Shown: positions 11,654 through 23,674, counted from the stretch's first letter. The stretch: DNA of 64,000 bases from Hyalella azteca (GCF_000764305.2 NW_025930633.1:1-64000), one strand, 5' to 3'. A program made the numbers and translations. The notes: a model not told the origin generated them from the letters alone.

Positions 11654-12156
11654 TGCTGCTCGTCCTCTAATGTATTAGAAACGGGAGTCTTCCGTAATCG
11701 AAAGTTGATTTCACAAATCCAGATATTGTGAGTTTGGAAAAATATATCTAACAGTTCATAGTAAAGAAATTGAAGAGGTTGATAATTGCAACAAATTAAC
11801 AAATAATAAATTTGAGTATAGCTGCTCTTCTCATAATGTATTAGAAACAAGAGTCTTCCGTAATCGAAAGTTGATTTCACCAATCCAGATATTGTGAGTT
11901 TGGAGAAAAAATATCTAACAGTTCTTAGTAAAAATTGCAGAGGTTGATAATTGCAATAAATTAACAAATAACAAATTTGAGTAGCTGCTCTTTTCATAAT
12001 GTATTAGTACCTAACGAGAGTCTTCCGTAATCGAAAGTTGATTTCACAAATCCAGATATTGTGACTTCGGAAAAAAATTGAACAGTTGTAAAAAAATCGT
12101 ACAGCCGACAATTGCAAAACATTAACAAACAAATTAACAAATAATAAATTTGAGTA
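11654..12156. repeat. Three tandem 163-173-bp units at the end of repeat copy 2
   Basis: Unit starts are at 11654, 11821 and 11984, each with gctgctc. Lengths are 167, 163 and 173 bp. The last unit carries extra bases in its AAC-rich tail (acattaacaaacaaattaac). Confidence 0.9.
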
Positions 12157-13160
12157 GCGGAAAGGACCTTTTTCGAATAATGAAAAGCTCAGTAATAGAA
12201 TAAACTTATCGCAACTGGTATAAGGAAAGTAGAATCGGATTAAACAGGTTTTTCGATTTTCTCAAAAACCTTTATAATTTCTCGCTAACTTTCGGTCAAA
12301 CAATATCGGCAACGCCGTTATTTGTGCACGAAATAAATTAGGCTGAGCTACGCCATACCCAAAATGAGCCTCATGTATGAGAAGAAAATTCTGGTTTTCT
12401 GAAATATTTCATCAAATTTTTAATTAGACATGTAAAATTTATTGCCTCATTAAAGCCAAGCCAAAAATATCCGCAACAATGTATAATTTTTGCGCATCAT
12501 TTATTGCATAATGTGATCGATGTACGGTTGTACGCGATCTGCAGGAACAGCTTGAAAATATTAAAACATAATATGTGACTAATCAAAATTGCGAGTGTTT
12601 AGCACGAAAATGGTAGTAATTGAGGAAAAGGTGTGGTAACAAAATCTATCATTGTCAAAATCAAGAAATAACAAAGCTAGGAGTTGATCAATTGTTCAGT
12701 GGCATATATAGGAATAAATATAATATAGGAATAAATATTGGCTCATATGTGAAATATTATTTGTATGGGTAAATGCAAGGGTTAAGGACACGTTTACGAA
12801 AAATACCAGATAATGTAATGAAAAATTATCAGAGAAATTTTTAGATGGAAATAATTTGCCATAGAAGATTTTATCAGATAAAAAGATCAAATTAACTTCA
12901 ATGTTATTCAATAAAGAAAATTTTCCGCATGGTCTACAGAGAAAATTCTGAACTCATTCGTGAATATTATCATTTTGGGGAGAATCTCTATTTATTCATG
13001 AATAATGGAACATTTGCGAATATTCATATCAAATAATTATTGAAAATTTAATCTAACGATTTTGGAGCTTGAATGCAAATTCTAATTAGTTCGACAACTT
13101 TCTCATGCAGTGTAATAGATTTAATACCAGCACGAAATTTAACAGATTAATCATTATTAA
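12157..13160. other. AT-rich stretch, nothing recognised
   Basis: There is only a short double repeat (ataggaataaatat) near 12707-12738. No supported gene. Confidence 0.5.
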
Positions 13161-13355
13161 GCCACACCGCGTACAAAAATGCTCGCTATTTCACCGTATA
13201 AATTTGCCAGGAGAGGCACCCCTGCTAGGAAAGCAAACATCGCCATGCTGAAATTGGACCAAAAAGTAAACACGCCGTGCCTTTCTATGCCTGCTCAGAG
13301 TGTTCAATATTATCTAAGACATTTCAGATTGTTATTCTGCTGGAATATTGCATGA
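13161..13355. other. Coding-like island open on both strands
   Basis: Plus strand: an ATG at 13179 opens 58 codons to TGA at 13353, starting MLAISPYKFARRGTPARK. Minus strand: an overlapping frame has MAMFAFLAGVPLLANLYGEI followed by ASIFVRGVA and TAA, preceded by an acceptor-like tract ending in caatttcag. The minus reading is hydrophobic and could be the end of a membrane protein; the plus reading is basic. Higher GC content and balanced codons make the island stand out, but neither peptide is recognised and I cannot choose a strand. Confidence 0.25.
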
Positions 13356-14070
13356 TATTGCAAGAAAGTGTAGTGAATTAATATGAAAAGGCAGTAAATT
13401 TGTTCCAGTAATTGAACAATAGTAACATTAATGCTACTAGATTTTAAAACTGAGGGAAATCTTTTGAGAAACTATGATTCGCAGAGAATAAATAAGCGTT
13501 TTAAGACTGAGCAATTGCCAACCTATCAACCAATGGACAAAGAGACAAGATGAGTAAAACGCTAAAACAAAGCATTGCCATCGAAGTTAAGTTGCCTGCG
13601 AGTACAGTTATTGCAAAGAAGACCGCTACACACACACACACAGTAAAAAATGAAGAAAAATTAAAAGGACACGAATATTGATGATGTCAAAACCACTCCG
13701 TAATGAGCCGACTAAATCCCGAAAACTCCATAACAACCTCATGGGCAAAGCACAATTAAATATCCAGAGGCGACAAAAATCAAGAAGAATGAAGCCAAGA
13801 AAACACATCAATGTTTTTATTTCCTTCATTTAAGGCGAATAAAAAATAAGGATATCATTATTGTCATAGCTGCGCAAAGCCTCTGTTTATTTCCATTCTG
13901 CTAGTGTTAGCCATTGCAAGAAATCCCTCTTAAATTCTAATGCATAAAAACTCGAACTAACGATGCCCTAATGTAAGAGCTCAGCAGCTCCCACCATTCA
14001 TACCTGAAAACCTCACAGAATAAGATCCAATATGCAACCAAAAGATGCTTTTTTTGGACCGAACATGCTT
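13356..14070. other. No supported gene; short CA run
   Basis: A (CA)7 run lies at 13629-13642. A 67-codon minus-strand frame at 13626-13829 overlaps it and resembles nothing. Confidence 0.4.
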
Positions 14071-14071
14071 T

Positions 14072-14403
14072 TTTTCGGGTAAAACGATTTTCTTACCTTG
14101 TTTTACCCGAAAACGATACCTGAAACGTTTGTTTCGCGTAAATGGCGAAAATAAACGAGTTCATGAAACCTTTATCTTTGTCATGAAGGTAACTATAATT
14201 ACCAGGTAATCATTGACTAGGCCCAACGTATTCGCCGACGAACATTTAAAAAGCCCGTAAAGATCTTCCTGTTTTACAGAAGCAGCTGCGTTAAATTGAG
14301 TCCCCGATGTGCAGGCACCCGTTAGCCGGGGAGGGCACGAGTGTGTTCAGTGCCATCTGTTGGGCACCAGCACACGGTACCGCTATGTTCGTAGCGGTAC
14401 CGT
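14072..14403. repeat. Cluster of inverted repeats
   Basis: Hairpin 1 pairs TTTTCGGGTAAAAC (14072-14085) with GTTTTACCCGAAAA (14100-14113), a perfect 14 bp with a 14-base loop. Hairpin 2 pairs CGTTTGTTTCGC (14126-14137) with GCGAAAATAAACG (14145-14157) imperfectly. Hairpin 3 pairs ACGGTACCGCTA (14374-14385) with TAGCGGTACCGT (14392-14403), a perfect 12 bp around a six-base loop. A weaker CCCCG/CGGGG pair lies at 14302-14341. Hairpin 3 sits in a GC-rich patch. Eroded transposon ends or a structured RNA are possible; there is no direct evidence for either. Confidence 0.7.
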
Positions 14404-14409
14404 CACAGC

Positions 14410-15645
14410 TGTAGCACTTCTTTTCCCTGTCAATTACAGCAAGAGTTCAGTTATGTATCAACCAAGAATCAGCAAATGATATAGAAACCTACTTTGTAGT
14501 AAGTACGAGCTATAAACCGCAGCAAACTTTGTCATTTCAATTGCATTGTTCTCATAGAAAGTAAACAATTCACGGTTTTAAAGCACTGGAACATGAACAT
14601 TTCCCAAAGTAATGGTTAAATTTTACAATTCGAACATTAGGGTACTTACTTTTACTAAAATTTAACAATTTAAATTTTATATACAAATTGTTATGACTGA
14701 ATTATATCTATTTTCATTCTTCTATAACTATCTTGTTGATGGTAACTCCCACCAGGTTAATTTATTTAAATAAAAGTTATGGAATGCTACGGAGACGATT
14801 CAATATAATAATTATGCCTTATGAAATCACTTTCTAAAGAAGATTACAATTATTTTCCGCCTCCAAACAATTCGTGAAGGTAAAACAATATCCCTTTGAT
14901 TTCCTCGAGAAGCTTCCTTCATCTACACCGGAAACCCTCTCAAGTCAATTGGTCACGACATACCAATGATAGAACACGAATAATGGCCTGTCACATTGCA
15001 TTTAAGCAATGCAACATTCATCGAAGTTATTTCCCGCCGACAAATGAGCTGGTTTCCTCCAATCAATTATGCACTCAATCATAGGAAACGTTTTCCCGAG
15101 TATTGCAATTACCGCGCATTCTTTTTCAATAAAATAATGGCCGAATTACAGATGATGGGCAGATGACGAAGTGTCTGCGACAGAAGAGGTCGGTTTGATG
15201 TCGAACTCGGGTTGGCATGTTCCTAAATGTGCAATTTATGTGCAAATTATAACAAAATTCTAAATTGACTTTCATTGTAAGCTTCAATTACACGACGTTT
15301 CCTTTTCAATACACAAGCAAGAGGCAAAATATAAATGAGGAGGAAAATACGAGGAAGGATGAAATTCAACGAGATTGAAAATTCCAGATAAAATTATTCT
15401 TTATTCATCAGTGGTTAAAAAAGTTTTAGGTCAATTGGTGTAATTAAACCAGTTATATTAGTAAAATTCGAGAAAACATGAAAAATCATCTGTAATTAAG
15501 AGTATATAATTTAAATATTACATGAAAATAGTTTAATTGAAAACTTGGAGAGAATTTTTCATCGGTGTTTAAATTAGACCACATCGAAACACGAGACCAT
15601 TATCATAAGAATTGAGGTGATCCGAGGTAACGATGGTCTGGATGC
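14410..15645. other. AT-rich stretch, nothing recognised
   Basis: A 62-codon plus-strand frame at 14896-15084 is unremarkable. No repeats or RNA genes were seen. Confidence 0.45.
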
Positions 15646-15648
15646 AAT

Positions 15649-15837
15649 TCAGTTTCTGCGGCGACGAGCCTCATTTGCTTCTAGAACGACGAGGTAGCGA
15701 CGTCGGCGACGATAATCAAGAGTGATGTTGTCTACACGAGCGCCTGACCCTCGAAAAAATCTTGGACGACGATCGAAGTGGAGGTCAATGTATGCACTGA
15801 CGGATGGCCGCCGGTATATCGGCCATGAAATAATGGC
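15649..15837 (-). CDS. Arg-rich open frame without ATG, possible exon or remnant
   Basis: On the minus strand 62 codons are open between a TAA (15838-15840) and a TGA (15649-15651). The peptide includes WPIYRRPSVSAYIDLHFDRR and, near the end, RRRRRYLVVLEANEARRRRN. The patch is clearly CpG-rich (many CGT, CGC and CGA codons) in AT-rich surroundings. Arg-rich N-terminal regions occur in some transposon proteins, but nothing here identifies a family. There is no ATG, so it would have to be an exon or a broken element. An imperfect inverted repeat lies immediately upstream at 15858-15934. Confidence 0.2.
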   Translation of the reverse strand, partial: AIISWPIYRRPSVSAYIDLHFDRRPRFFRGSGARVDNITLDYRRRRRYLVVLEANEARRRRN

Positions 15838-15857
15838 TTATCTTATCAGAAAACTCG

Positions 15858-15934
15858 TTCGAATGGATTCTAAATTATAATAATAATTATTGTTATAATT
15901 ATTCCTAATAATAATGGATTAGGATTCATTCGAA
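15858..15934. repeat. Inverted repeat with AT-rich centre
   Basis: TTCGAATGGATTCTAA at 15858-15873 pairs with TTAGGATTCATTCGAA at 15919-15934, 14 of 16 positions. The centre is itself self-complementary (attataataataattattgt and similar), so the whole could form a cruciform. Confidence 0.75.
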
Positions 15935-16527
15935 TGTAAATAGATTCATATCAGTGTACCACTACAACGTGGTGCAGACAGCAATTCACCATGAAGCAAA
16001 ATGAAGCTAAATCCAACATTGCATAAAATCAACAGCAACACCTCCATTTGTAACTTAATTCATATTGAAATTTAATTGTGATGTAGAAAACATTGCGCAC
16101 TTTCATTTACAGTATCATGTAACTCCCAGTGTTTGAATTTCGACTTCGAAACTTCAGCTTATTTTCTGACATTTTAGACGTAAAATCTTTTCCTAGTTAG
16201 CACTTGATTAATCTTATATATTCAAGTTCTAAAATGTAACTAAAAGTTACAATAATGAAAAAATATTTGAATGTTCAACAAAAGGGAAGAAGAAATACGG
16301 ATCTACGTTAAACATGTAAATAACATTAAACCCAAGTTTTTCCCCCGAACACGACTAAGTTAATTATAATCAAATAAATTCATGAATGGCATGCAAGATT
16401 ATATTTTATTGCACACTATGCGATAAACCACGATATCCTACGTGACCGCGGCTTAATGGCATCTCTAGGAGCAGTGCACGTGAAGCCATCACCACAAAGC
16501 CCCATGCCAATCAGCGGGACTGGCAGC

Positions 16528-16799
16528 TGAGCGTTTACTTAGAAGAATAAATGGGTCGAAATGTCCAAAAAATGACACGCTTCTCGTACGTAGCACTCAC
16601 ACACCCTTTTGCCGGGGCCAAACTGGGTCAGGCTGAAACAACGCGTAAGTGTGTGTATCGCTTAAGTGTGCGTAAGTGTGTGTATCGCTTAAGTGTGCGT
16701 AAGTGTGTGTATCGCTTAAGTGTGCGTAAGTGTGTGTATGGTCCAAAAAGTGCATCGCTATTCGGACGAAGCGCACTCATTTCTGCATGAGCGTTTACT
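16528..16799 (+). mobile_element. Family 1 inverted-repeat element, copy A, with flanking duplication
   Basis: The left end reads aataaatgggtcgaaatgtcc and the right end atcgctattcggac then actcatttctg, which are imperfect inverted copies. The interior has the family words gtagcactcac, cccttttgccggggcc and aaactgggtcagg. The 12 bases tgagcgtttact occur on both sides (16528-16539 and 16788-16799), consistent with a target-site duplication that includes a few terminal bases. Eight-base duplications and CAGAG-like termini would fit hAT-type elements; that class is an inference. No transposase is encoded. A 27-bp array occupies the middle. Confidence 0.8.
16643..16739. repeat. 27-bp array inside family 1 copy A
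   Basis: Three perfect units of gcgtaagtgtgtgtatcgct + taagtgt are followed by a partial fourth. It yields a nine-residue repeat in frame on both strands, so the open frames at 16551-16790 (+) and 16628-16966 (-) are by-products. Confidence 0.97.
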
Positions 16800-17509
16800 C
16801 TACTTCTATTTAATGTCACGCCGAGCAGCTGCGCGAAATAAAACGAAAAAGGGTTTGCAGAATTGCAGACCTCATTTACAGAGGTCCTGACCTTAGCCGC
16901 GTGGAATAAAATAGAAACTTTGAAAAAAAATTTTATTTGATTTAAAAAAATTGAGAAGATGTACATTGTAGACGAATCTAATAGAATAAATTAAAGAAAA
17001 AAGTTTTCTTTATCGTGTTGCCGAAAATCCACTTTTGAAATAGATGCTACTTTGATGAAGAATAGTAGTATTTCAGTGGAAACTATAGTTCCTCATTGTA
17101 TAAGTAATTATTAAAGAGATGAGCCATGTAAGGTTAAGCTATGGCAAGTCCAATCCAAATGACAATTTCTGATGGTATTGTCATGAAAAGTTTTACCCAT
17201 AATATGAAAATAGACGACGAGCAAATAACCAATGTTGAAGACTTGATTGGAAAGCCCATATAGTGTGTATCCTATGCTGATCACTGGCTATAAAATAACA
17301 TGTAATTTCCCTCGAAATGAACTCATTATATATACATTGGTTCCGACAGAATACTCATCTTAATTATTAATAATCGGGAACCCAAGAGGGATCCACGATA
17401 TCGAGAGATCCGGCTATGGAAGTAATCAGGACGGGGAATGTACAATACAGCGCCATCGATTGAAATACTCGAACGGAGGAGCTAAACCTGGCAACAGTCG
17501 TCATTATTT

Positions 17510-17830
17510 ATTTTTCCGACGAAAGATAAGACAAGTCCATGCCATCGAAAAACGAAAACCCGGGTTTATATACTTAAAATGAAGCAACTTCATGACCTAA
17601 GCTTACATGAAAAAATTGAATAATTAGAAGAGAAACGGCTGATTAATCCCTGCCATCGAGGACGGAAGCAAGTTTATTTTAAATATGAAAATTGAAAGAG
17701 ATACGTAATCAGTGCTTTGAGATGAGAATCCCAGATGTTGGACGTTGCCGGCATCAATTCTTGGGATGAAGAGAAAAGACTGATCCCTATCATCGAAGAC
17801 CGAAACCAATATGGGAGAGTAGCTCGACGG
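17510..17830 (+). repeat. Degenerate triplicated segment, period ~110-140 bp
   Basis: Three related blocks near 17520, 17626 and 17768 share gaagagaaaaga/cggctgat, then cc(c/a)tgccatcga, then acg(g)aa-caag/caat. The third block lies within a 106-codon plus-strand frame (17735-18055) that includes NSWDEEKRLIPIIEDRNQ. The peptide looks plausible but is unrecognised, and no splice sites stand out. Confidence 0.45.
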
Positions 17831-18604
17831 GCTGATACCGGGGAGAGTTCGTCAATAGCCTTCCGTTGTCAGAACTTCTGCAGGTCTTGTGAAGAACGAT
17901 GGATGGACAAAGACATCGAGTGGTCTTCAGTATATTGGATCCTCAGCTGCCGAGCTCACATGTTAAAACAATACACGAAAAAACTACATATTGAAAAGTG
18001 GCAGACATTAAGACTAATGCATGATGATCTAGAATTCGAGACTGCCAGCCGATGAATTATTAAAAAAAAATCTTTACACTCGTTAGAATATAGGTTCAGG
18101 CCCTTTGAGCATCTAGAGATTACTAAGGTGTGCAGAGACAAATTTTGCCAAGCTTCAGGTTGTATCAATCGTTCGGCGCATACTATTTGCAAAATGGTAA
18201 CTAAAAACAGATTGTAATGTTTACGTCACATTAATATTTAACCAAACGATTTAATATTCATCATCAAAATTCGAAATCCACGGAAGCCCCACAATGCGGG
18301 CAAACTAAAAATAGTGATCACCCATGTTTTCCTCACTAGGCTGACATTAACAAATCAAATGCACTTCCTTATCGATGCAAGTATGGATACAACAGAATAT
18401 GACGACACCAATTTTCACCGTTTTCGAATAAGAGATATTTTCCAAGTTTTTCAACGAAGATCATGTTACATTGAATCATACTTGCTAGTATCATAATGAG
18501 GTTGCATACAAATCTATCCAACCCGTTTCAAGTGAAGATCAATTCCCGATAACAAATTACTATTTTGTCCGGAGTCATTGTACTCCTAAGAATTATATTT
18601 GATG

Positions 18605-18697
18605 CCATTTTTAGCGCATTTTCTCATTTATGGAAAAAATGCACTATTGTGCTCGCCATGTCCGCCTGTCTGTCTGTCCGTTCGTCCGTGACCTCAG
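18605..18697 (+). repeat. Interspersed repeat bearing a GTCC/GTCT microsatellite, copy 1
   Basis: It matches 41783-41902 almost exactly over cattttta, gcgcattttctcatttatgg and aaaaaatgcactattgtgct, then a short GTCT/GTCC run ending in cgtgacctca. The microsatellite is shorter here (about six units). Downstream sequence differs between the copies, so this is the end of a longer element or a short independent one. Confidence 0.9.
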
Positions 18698-18699
18698 AA

Positions 18700-21380
18700 T
18701 TACAACGAGGACAGACGAAAATAAAGTTAGCATCTTTGTGCTTTTCTTTTGTACTTTATACGTTCTTAGTGGATTCAAAAAATGGCTATACATGTGTACG
18801 TCAACTTCATGCAACGATAGTTAGCTGCTCGATAGTCGGTTAGGTCCCACATTATTTCTTTCCCGCACAAGCCTCGAAATTTTTTTCGAGTTTCGATAGA
18901 TTTAAAATTAAAAGTCAAGGATGCGTAAGAATATCGTAAAAAAGGCTTTAGAGTGATATATTATGATACAAAGTGTAAGCCTTCGATTTTCATTTTATTG
19001 TATGATATTAATTACAGATTCTTCATTCAAAATTAAATTTTGGATATAAATAATAACCCAGGTAATAATAAATAATAATAATAATAACAAATACGTAATA
19101 ACCAAATAATAACTGTTGTCAGGCTGCATGAGTACAACTCTACCTGCAGTAGGTTCAATTGTAACGCAATATAATTAAGCATTCGGGTTAAAAGAGGGTT
19201 AATAAATTCAGGTATTAAAGAGGGGTTAAATTATCGTCAGAGAGTTAAACGGAGAATTAACATATTTTTAACATGAACTCTGAGCGCATTAACCACTCCC
19301 CAAAAAAATATATATGTAAGCTAACTAAAATATAGCAAATATTTTTCTGTACTTTTATCTTCCTTCAGTCATCGTACAATTGTGGGCTACAAAACTTGCG
19401 ATACCCGTTGACAATTCCTGGGTACAGACCACGCTGTGCAATTTGGGCCGTCTGTCTGCAGTCCTGCTGATATGAACCGGATGTCACCACGGACTGCAGT
19501 CATGCCGTGAAAAAAAAAATTTTTTAAACAGTTTGGAAAAAATACAGGTCGTTCACCGAATAGAGATTTGCAGAGAAGATATTTCGTTATAATTTTATGG
19601 AAAAAAACGAAGTTTATAAATAGAATACTTTTTGGCGAATCAACAGACCAGCTAAATATATAAGATGAAATATACTCGATATTTCGCGAACATGAAATTG
19701 AAAAAAACTTTTTTTATTTATTTTATTATTATTTATTTTATAAAAAAAGTTTTTATTTATTTTCCATGCAATCAATGTAATAAATGCACGTGACCAAAAT
19801 TTCCTTTACCAGTAAAATTCAAATTGGTTGGAGCTTCATGAAGCGCCTCCGAAACGGCCAGCACCATCTATCCAATAAAAAAAATATGTATTTATATACA
19901 AGGCACCGCACAGACTCCATTCAATTGGACGCAGCAAGGCCATAAAACCAGTTAATTAAAAAGCCTTGACTCTGCGGAATATAAACGACGACGAGATAAA
20001 GAGTGGATTCAAGTCAGCAGATGCAAAGTGCGGAGGTGTTAAGCATCATCGGGAAATCAAAACAAGCATACAAAAAGCGTGTCTAATTCTAGGCACCTGC
20101 AAAGATCGCATAACTTATTCACCTACAAAAAATGCGTAGACACATCTTCGACAGTGAATTAGCAGGGGCTGTAAATTTTCGATAAGCCCCCGATAGAGCG
20201 AATGTGTGCTCACAGCATGGTAGCGCTACGACAGAACTTAACTAAAGCTATAGTGGAAGCAGGCACTTTATTACGCCACATTACCTTCCGCTGTAAGTTC
20301 CTATACACATTTAACAAATATCTGGAGTGTACCTAGAAAATGACTGTACATGAATCTGCTTGACAGCAAAATCGCGCTAAAATCAACCACTGCCAACAGA
20401 TTTAAAACAAGCCCGCAATGTACGGCATTACATGCAGAGTAAGGCAAATGTGACCGCATTATTACTGCAACTGTGACAATCTCTGTAATATTTTGCAGCG
20501 AAAATTGGCATCAACCACATTTAGAGAGCATCAAAATGCTTACAAAACTAAGCAATGATGAGAAGCATGGAGTAACAAACGTTAATTTATACTTCTTCTA
20601 TAAACTATAGTCAATCACTTCAGGAAATTAAGTGTAATCAATTCAGGAAGAATGCGTAAATGTATAAGCAACATAATCGCATGCGTAGTCAAAAGCTTGA
20701 AAAATAATAAATTAGTTGATTGATCAGGAACTAAATAGGTTAACTTAAAAAATAGGTAATAGATTGATCAAATTTGTGTTGAATTCAAGGATTTTAAGTT
20801 GAACATGGAAGTAGTTCTCAGTAAAGCAAGGCTTGTTGCCATGCCGAACATCGCAGCTATCGGTCAAAGCTCTGCCACAGAGATTTGCGAGCGCAGAAAG
20901 CCGGCCTTTTAAACGAAGCTTGTGTTTGTGAAGTTGTTATCGAAAAATATCGAATTAAATTAGAGGTCTAGAAATGAGAGGTTTTCGTGAGATCTGAAAT
21001 TAAACTCAAACGAGTTATAAGAAAATTACTTAGGTTATTGCCCTTGAAAAATGTAGAATTAAATTGTAGCAGGAGAAATGAGTGATTTTTTAAGAATTGA
21101 AACGTAAGAAAAAGATAGCGAAAAATGTGTACAGTATAATGCGATGGAAGTAAACAGGCTTTATGGTGCCAAAAATACTCTTTTTAGAGATTACAAAACT
21201 TGAACTGAATATAAATTTTAGGTTTCCTCATGCCATGTCATAGAGAGGGCATAAAGCAAAACAAGCGGGCATTAAATTCGTGCGTAAGAAAAATAGCGCA
21301 ATTAAAATAACGCTATGAGAGCTTTAACCTCTGGTATATAAAAGTTCTGATTGCAATTGAGGAGATGGAATGAAGAGGCA
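18700..21380. other. No supported gene; two inverted repeats and AT microsatellites
   Basis: CTGCAGTCC at 19456-19464 pairs perfectly with GGACTGCAG at 19491-19499. AAAAAAACTTTTTTTAT at 19701-19717 pairs with 19740-19755 around a T-rich loop. An AAT-rich run lies at about 19050-19113. Nothing coding was recognised. Confidence 0.5.
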
Positions 21381-21382
21381 GC

Positions 21383-21552
21383 ACTCAAAAAAGTGAATGA
21401 GTCAAATCGTCCACACACGTGACACGCTTTCAGCACGTACGTAGCACTGATACTCTCTTTTACCGGAGGAAACAGGGTTAGGGTGGTCCACATTCCACAC
21501 AATGAAAAGTGCATCGCTATTTGGACAGTTCTACTCATTTCTCTGTGTGAGT
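21383..21552 (+). mobile_element. Family 1 inverted-repeat element, copy B
   Basis: The left end (gtgaatgagtcaaatcgtcc) is an imperfect inverted copy of the right end (gctatttggacagttctact + catttctctgtgtgag). The interior carries cgtagcactgatactctctt and accggaggaaacagggt. This is one of the best preserved right termini of the family. Non-coding. Confidence 0.8.
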
Positions 21553-21559
21553 AGCAGAC

Positions 21560-23670
21560 AACAATGAAGAGGTAGGGGGCAGCAATTTATTTATTCAATT
21601 TTAAATCTCCCTGATTTCGTTTAACAAGATAATTTGCGCAAGATTCACATTAAATCAGAATTCTTGGACCGAATCGTTTCTGATGAGTAATTTAACAGGT
21701 TATTTTTACGAAACCATTTACGTTACCCAGAGATATGCAATTTATTTAATTGGTAAATAGATGATGTAGTGGATTCAATAATGTATTCTATTGTGTTCTA
21801 ATACGTAATACGTAATACAAAGAAATTAATGCGAATTTTCCGAATCACTTGACGTTGAATCGTTCAGTTAAAGACGCGCCAGGGGTGATACGAAACGATT
21901 GCTGACGATCAATTTAGACAAATTATTTGTAGTTGATTGATGTGCCGACGAATGCTGATTGATGGCAGCGGAGAGGAAAGCTTACGGGCAAATTATCAAT
22001 TTTTTCTAGACGAAGGAATAACGTATTAGGGAAGCGGTTTTCAGTATATAATATTATCTCATTTATTATTTTACAGCTCTTATGGTATAAATTAAACAGT
22101 ACGATAAAAAAAGGCAATTATTATTTATTACAATTATAAATTTTGCACATGCTAAAGTAATTTTGTGATGTGTACATTAATACACATTGACTGACAAGTA
22201 AATTTTGAGGTAACTCACAATAAAAATCGTAAAGAATTAAAGAGTAATTTTGAATGCACGCAAATAAAATCTCGTTCAAACAATATCAGGAAACTCATTG
22301 TCTACACAAAATCAAAATTCATATTAAACGTGCATAAAATATCAATATTTACATAATTTATAAAGCAAAAAGTTTGGGCTATTACCAAAAACCATTGTAC
22401 AACTTTTTCGAGATTCGCTTAGAGAGTCATTTTGTCTACGTCTAAATTGCATAGATTATCTATAACTAATGCATAACAAAAAATACTACCGCACATATTT
22501 TGGTATCCAGATTGTAAGCTATTAAATCAAGAATGGGTTTAAAAAATCTTTCAAAAATATGTGGCAGAAGATATATTCTGTCCCAAAGAGTGGGCAGTAA
22601 CGATGGATAAAATATGGGGGACTGACTTAATAAGCACCTCGAGATTGCATTCGCAGAAATGCTCCCATCGACATTTACGGCTCGCGTCGTCACATTTAAT
22701 GGGTGCTCAGCGCTGAAATTATTCCCATGATTGCTGCCCAAATTTTCGACAAGTTTATGTATCCTAAAAATGATGTTGAGCATCACACGGCCAGCGAGGC
22801 GTGAACGTTTTATGTATTATATTTTTATTATTAACTGCGATATCATGGCAAAGCAAACCAGATTGGCCCATTCAAGTACGGGAAAATTGTTACGATATTT
22901 CTTACGTGGGCTTAAAATATCAATTGTTTACGGTCAAGTATTTTAACTTCATTAACTGGACTCTTATCATGGGTGTGAAATTATCGTCCATTAACCTAAT
23001 GAAGCGTCCTCGTTTAAAATGATCCAGAACTAATTAATGCAGCAAAATACTCCAAAGAGCTTTAAGAAACGTAATTTGAGAGCAACATTACGTGCCCAAC
23101 GTCAATTAAGAACGATCTTTATTAGACGACTTATACTCATTGATAGCACGACAGCATGCACATGCCATTACGAGGCATAATATAATTGAAAGCACCATTA
23201 ATAATTGCTGGAGATGTGGCGTACGCCTGCAAGCAAGCAGCCATCAGTAGGAACCAGAACAGGTTTGCTAATCATGGACATCAGGCACGAGAGTATGATA
23301 ATGAAGTCTCGGGCAGACTAGCTTCTTCTCCTAATATTCTTAAAAGAACAGACGTGTGCTCTCGCGCACAATGCTGCATCGCACAGTTGTTCCATTTGTT
23401 TATCACTCTACTTTCAAGCTATCTTTAAATTTCGCAGACGCATTATTTTATTTCATAAGCAAATTAATTTTTAACTGCCATTGGCGCACAGCTTCTTGGC
23501 GTTTCTTGATGTGGCGTTTCGAAGAAATAAAATTTTCTTACTACGTTAAAAAATCATAAAAATTATTTTTTCATGAACATTATCACAAGGACGATCGTGA
23601 AATTATCGGTCAAAATCAGGAACAAATTTATGCTAAAGGAAGGATATAATTTAAAAATTATAATAAAATG
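21560..23670. other. No confident gene
   Basis: A 106-codon minus-strand frame at 22466-22786 has stretches that look protein-like (LLPTLWDRIYLLPHIFERFF) but no recognisable domain or splice context. A plus-strand frame of 80 codons lies at 23186-23428. Both are unassigned. Confidence 0.3.
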
Positions 23671-23674
23671 TTAG

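Larger units (their letters stand above)
10718..12156. repeat. Dispersed repeat, copy 2
   Basis: This copy is colinear with 1-1178. It carries an extra ~90 bp near 10950-11060, an expanded ATT microsatellite and a third ~163-bp terminal unit. It lacks the segment equivalent to 677-730. A minus-strand open frame of 151 codons (11542-11997) crosses the GC-rich block and two tandem units. It exists mainly because the units are close to a multiple of three. No flanking target duplication was recognised. Confidence 0.85.

Noticed and set aside
11542..11997. 151-codon minus-strand gene
   Set aside because: Most of its length is two translated ~163-bp tandem units inside a dispersed repeat; only the GC-rich first quarter may be a coding relic.
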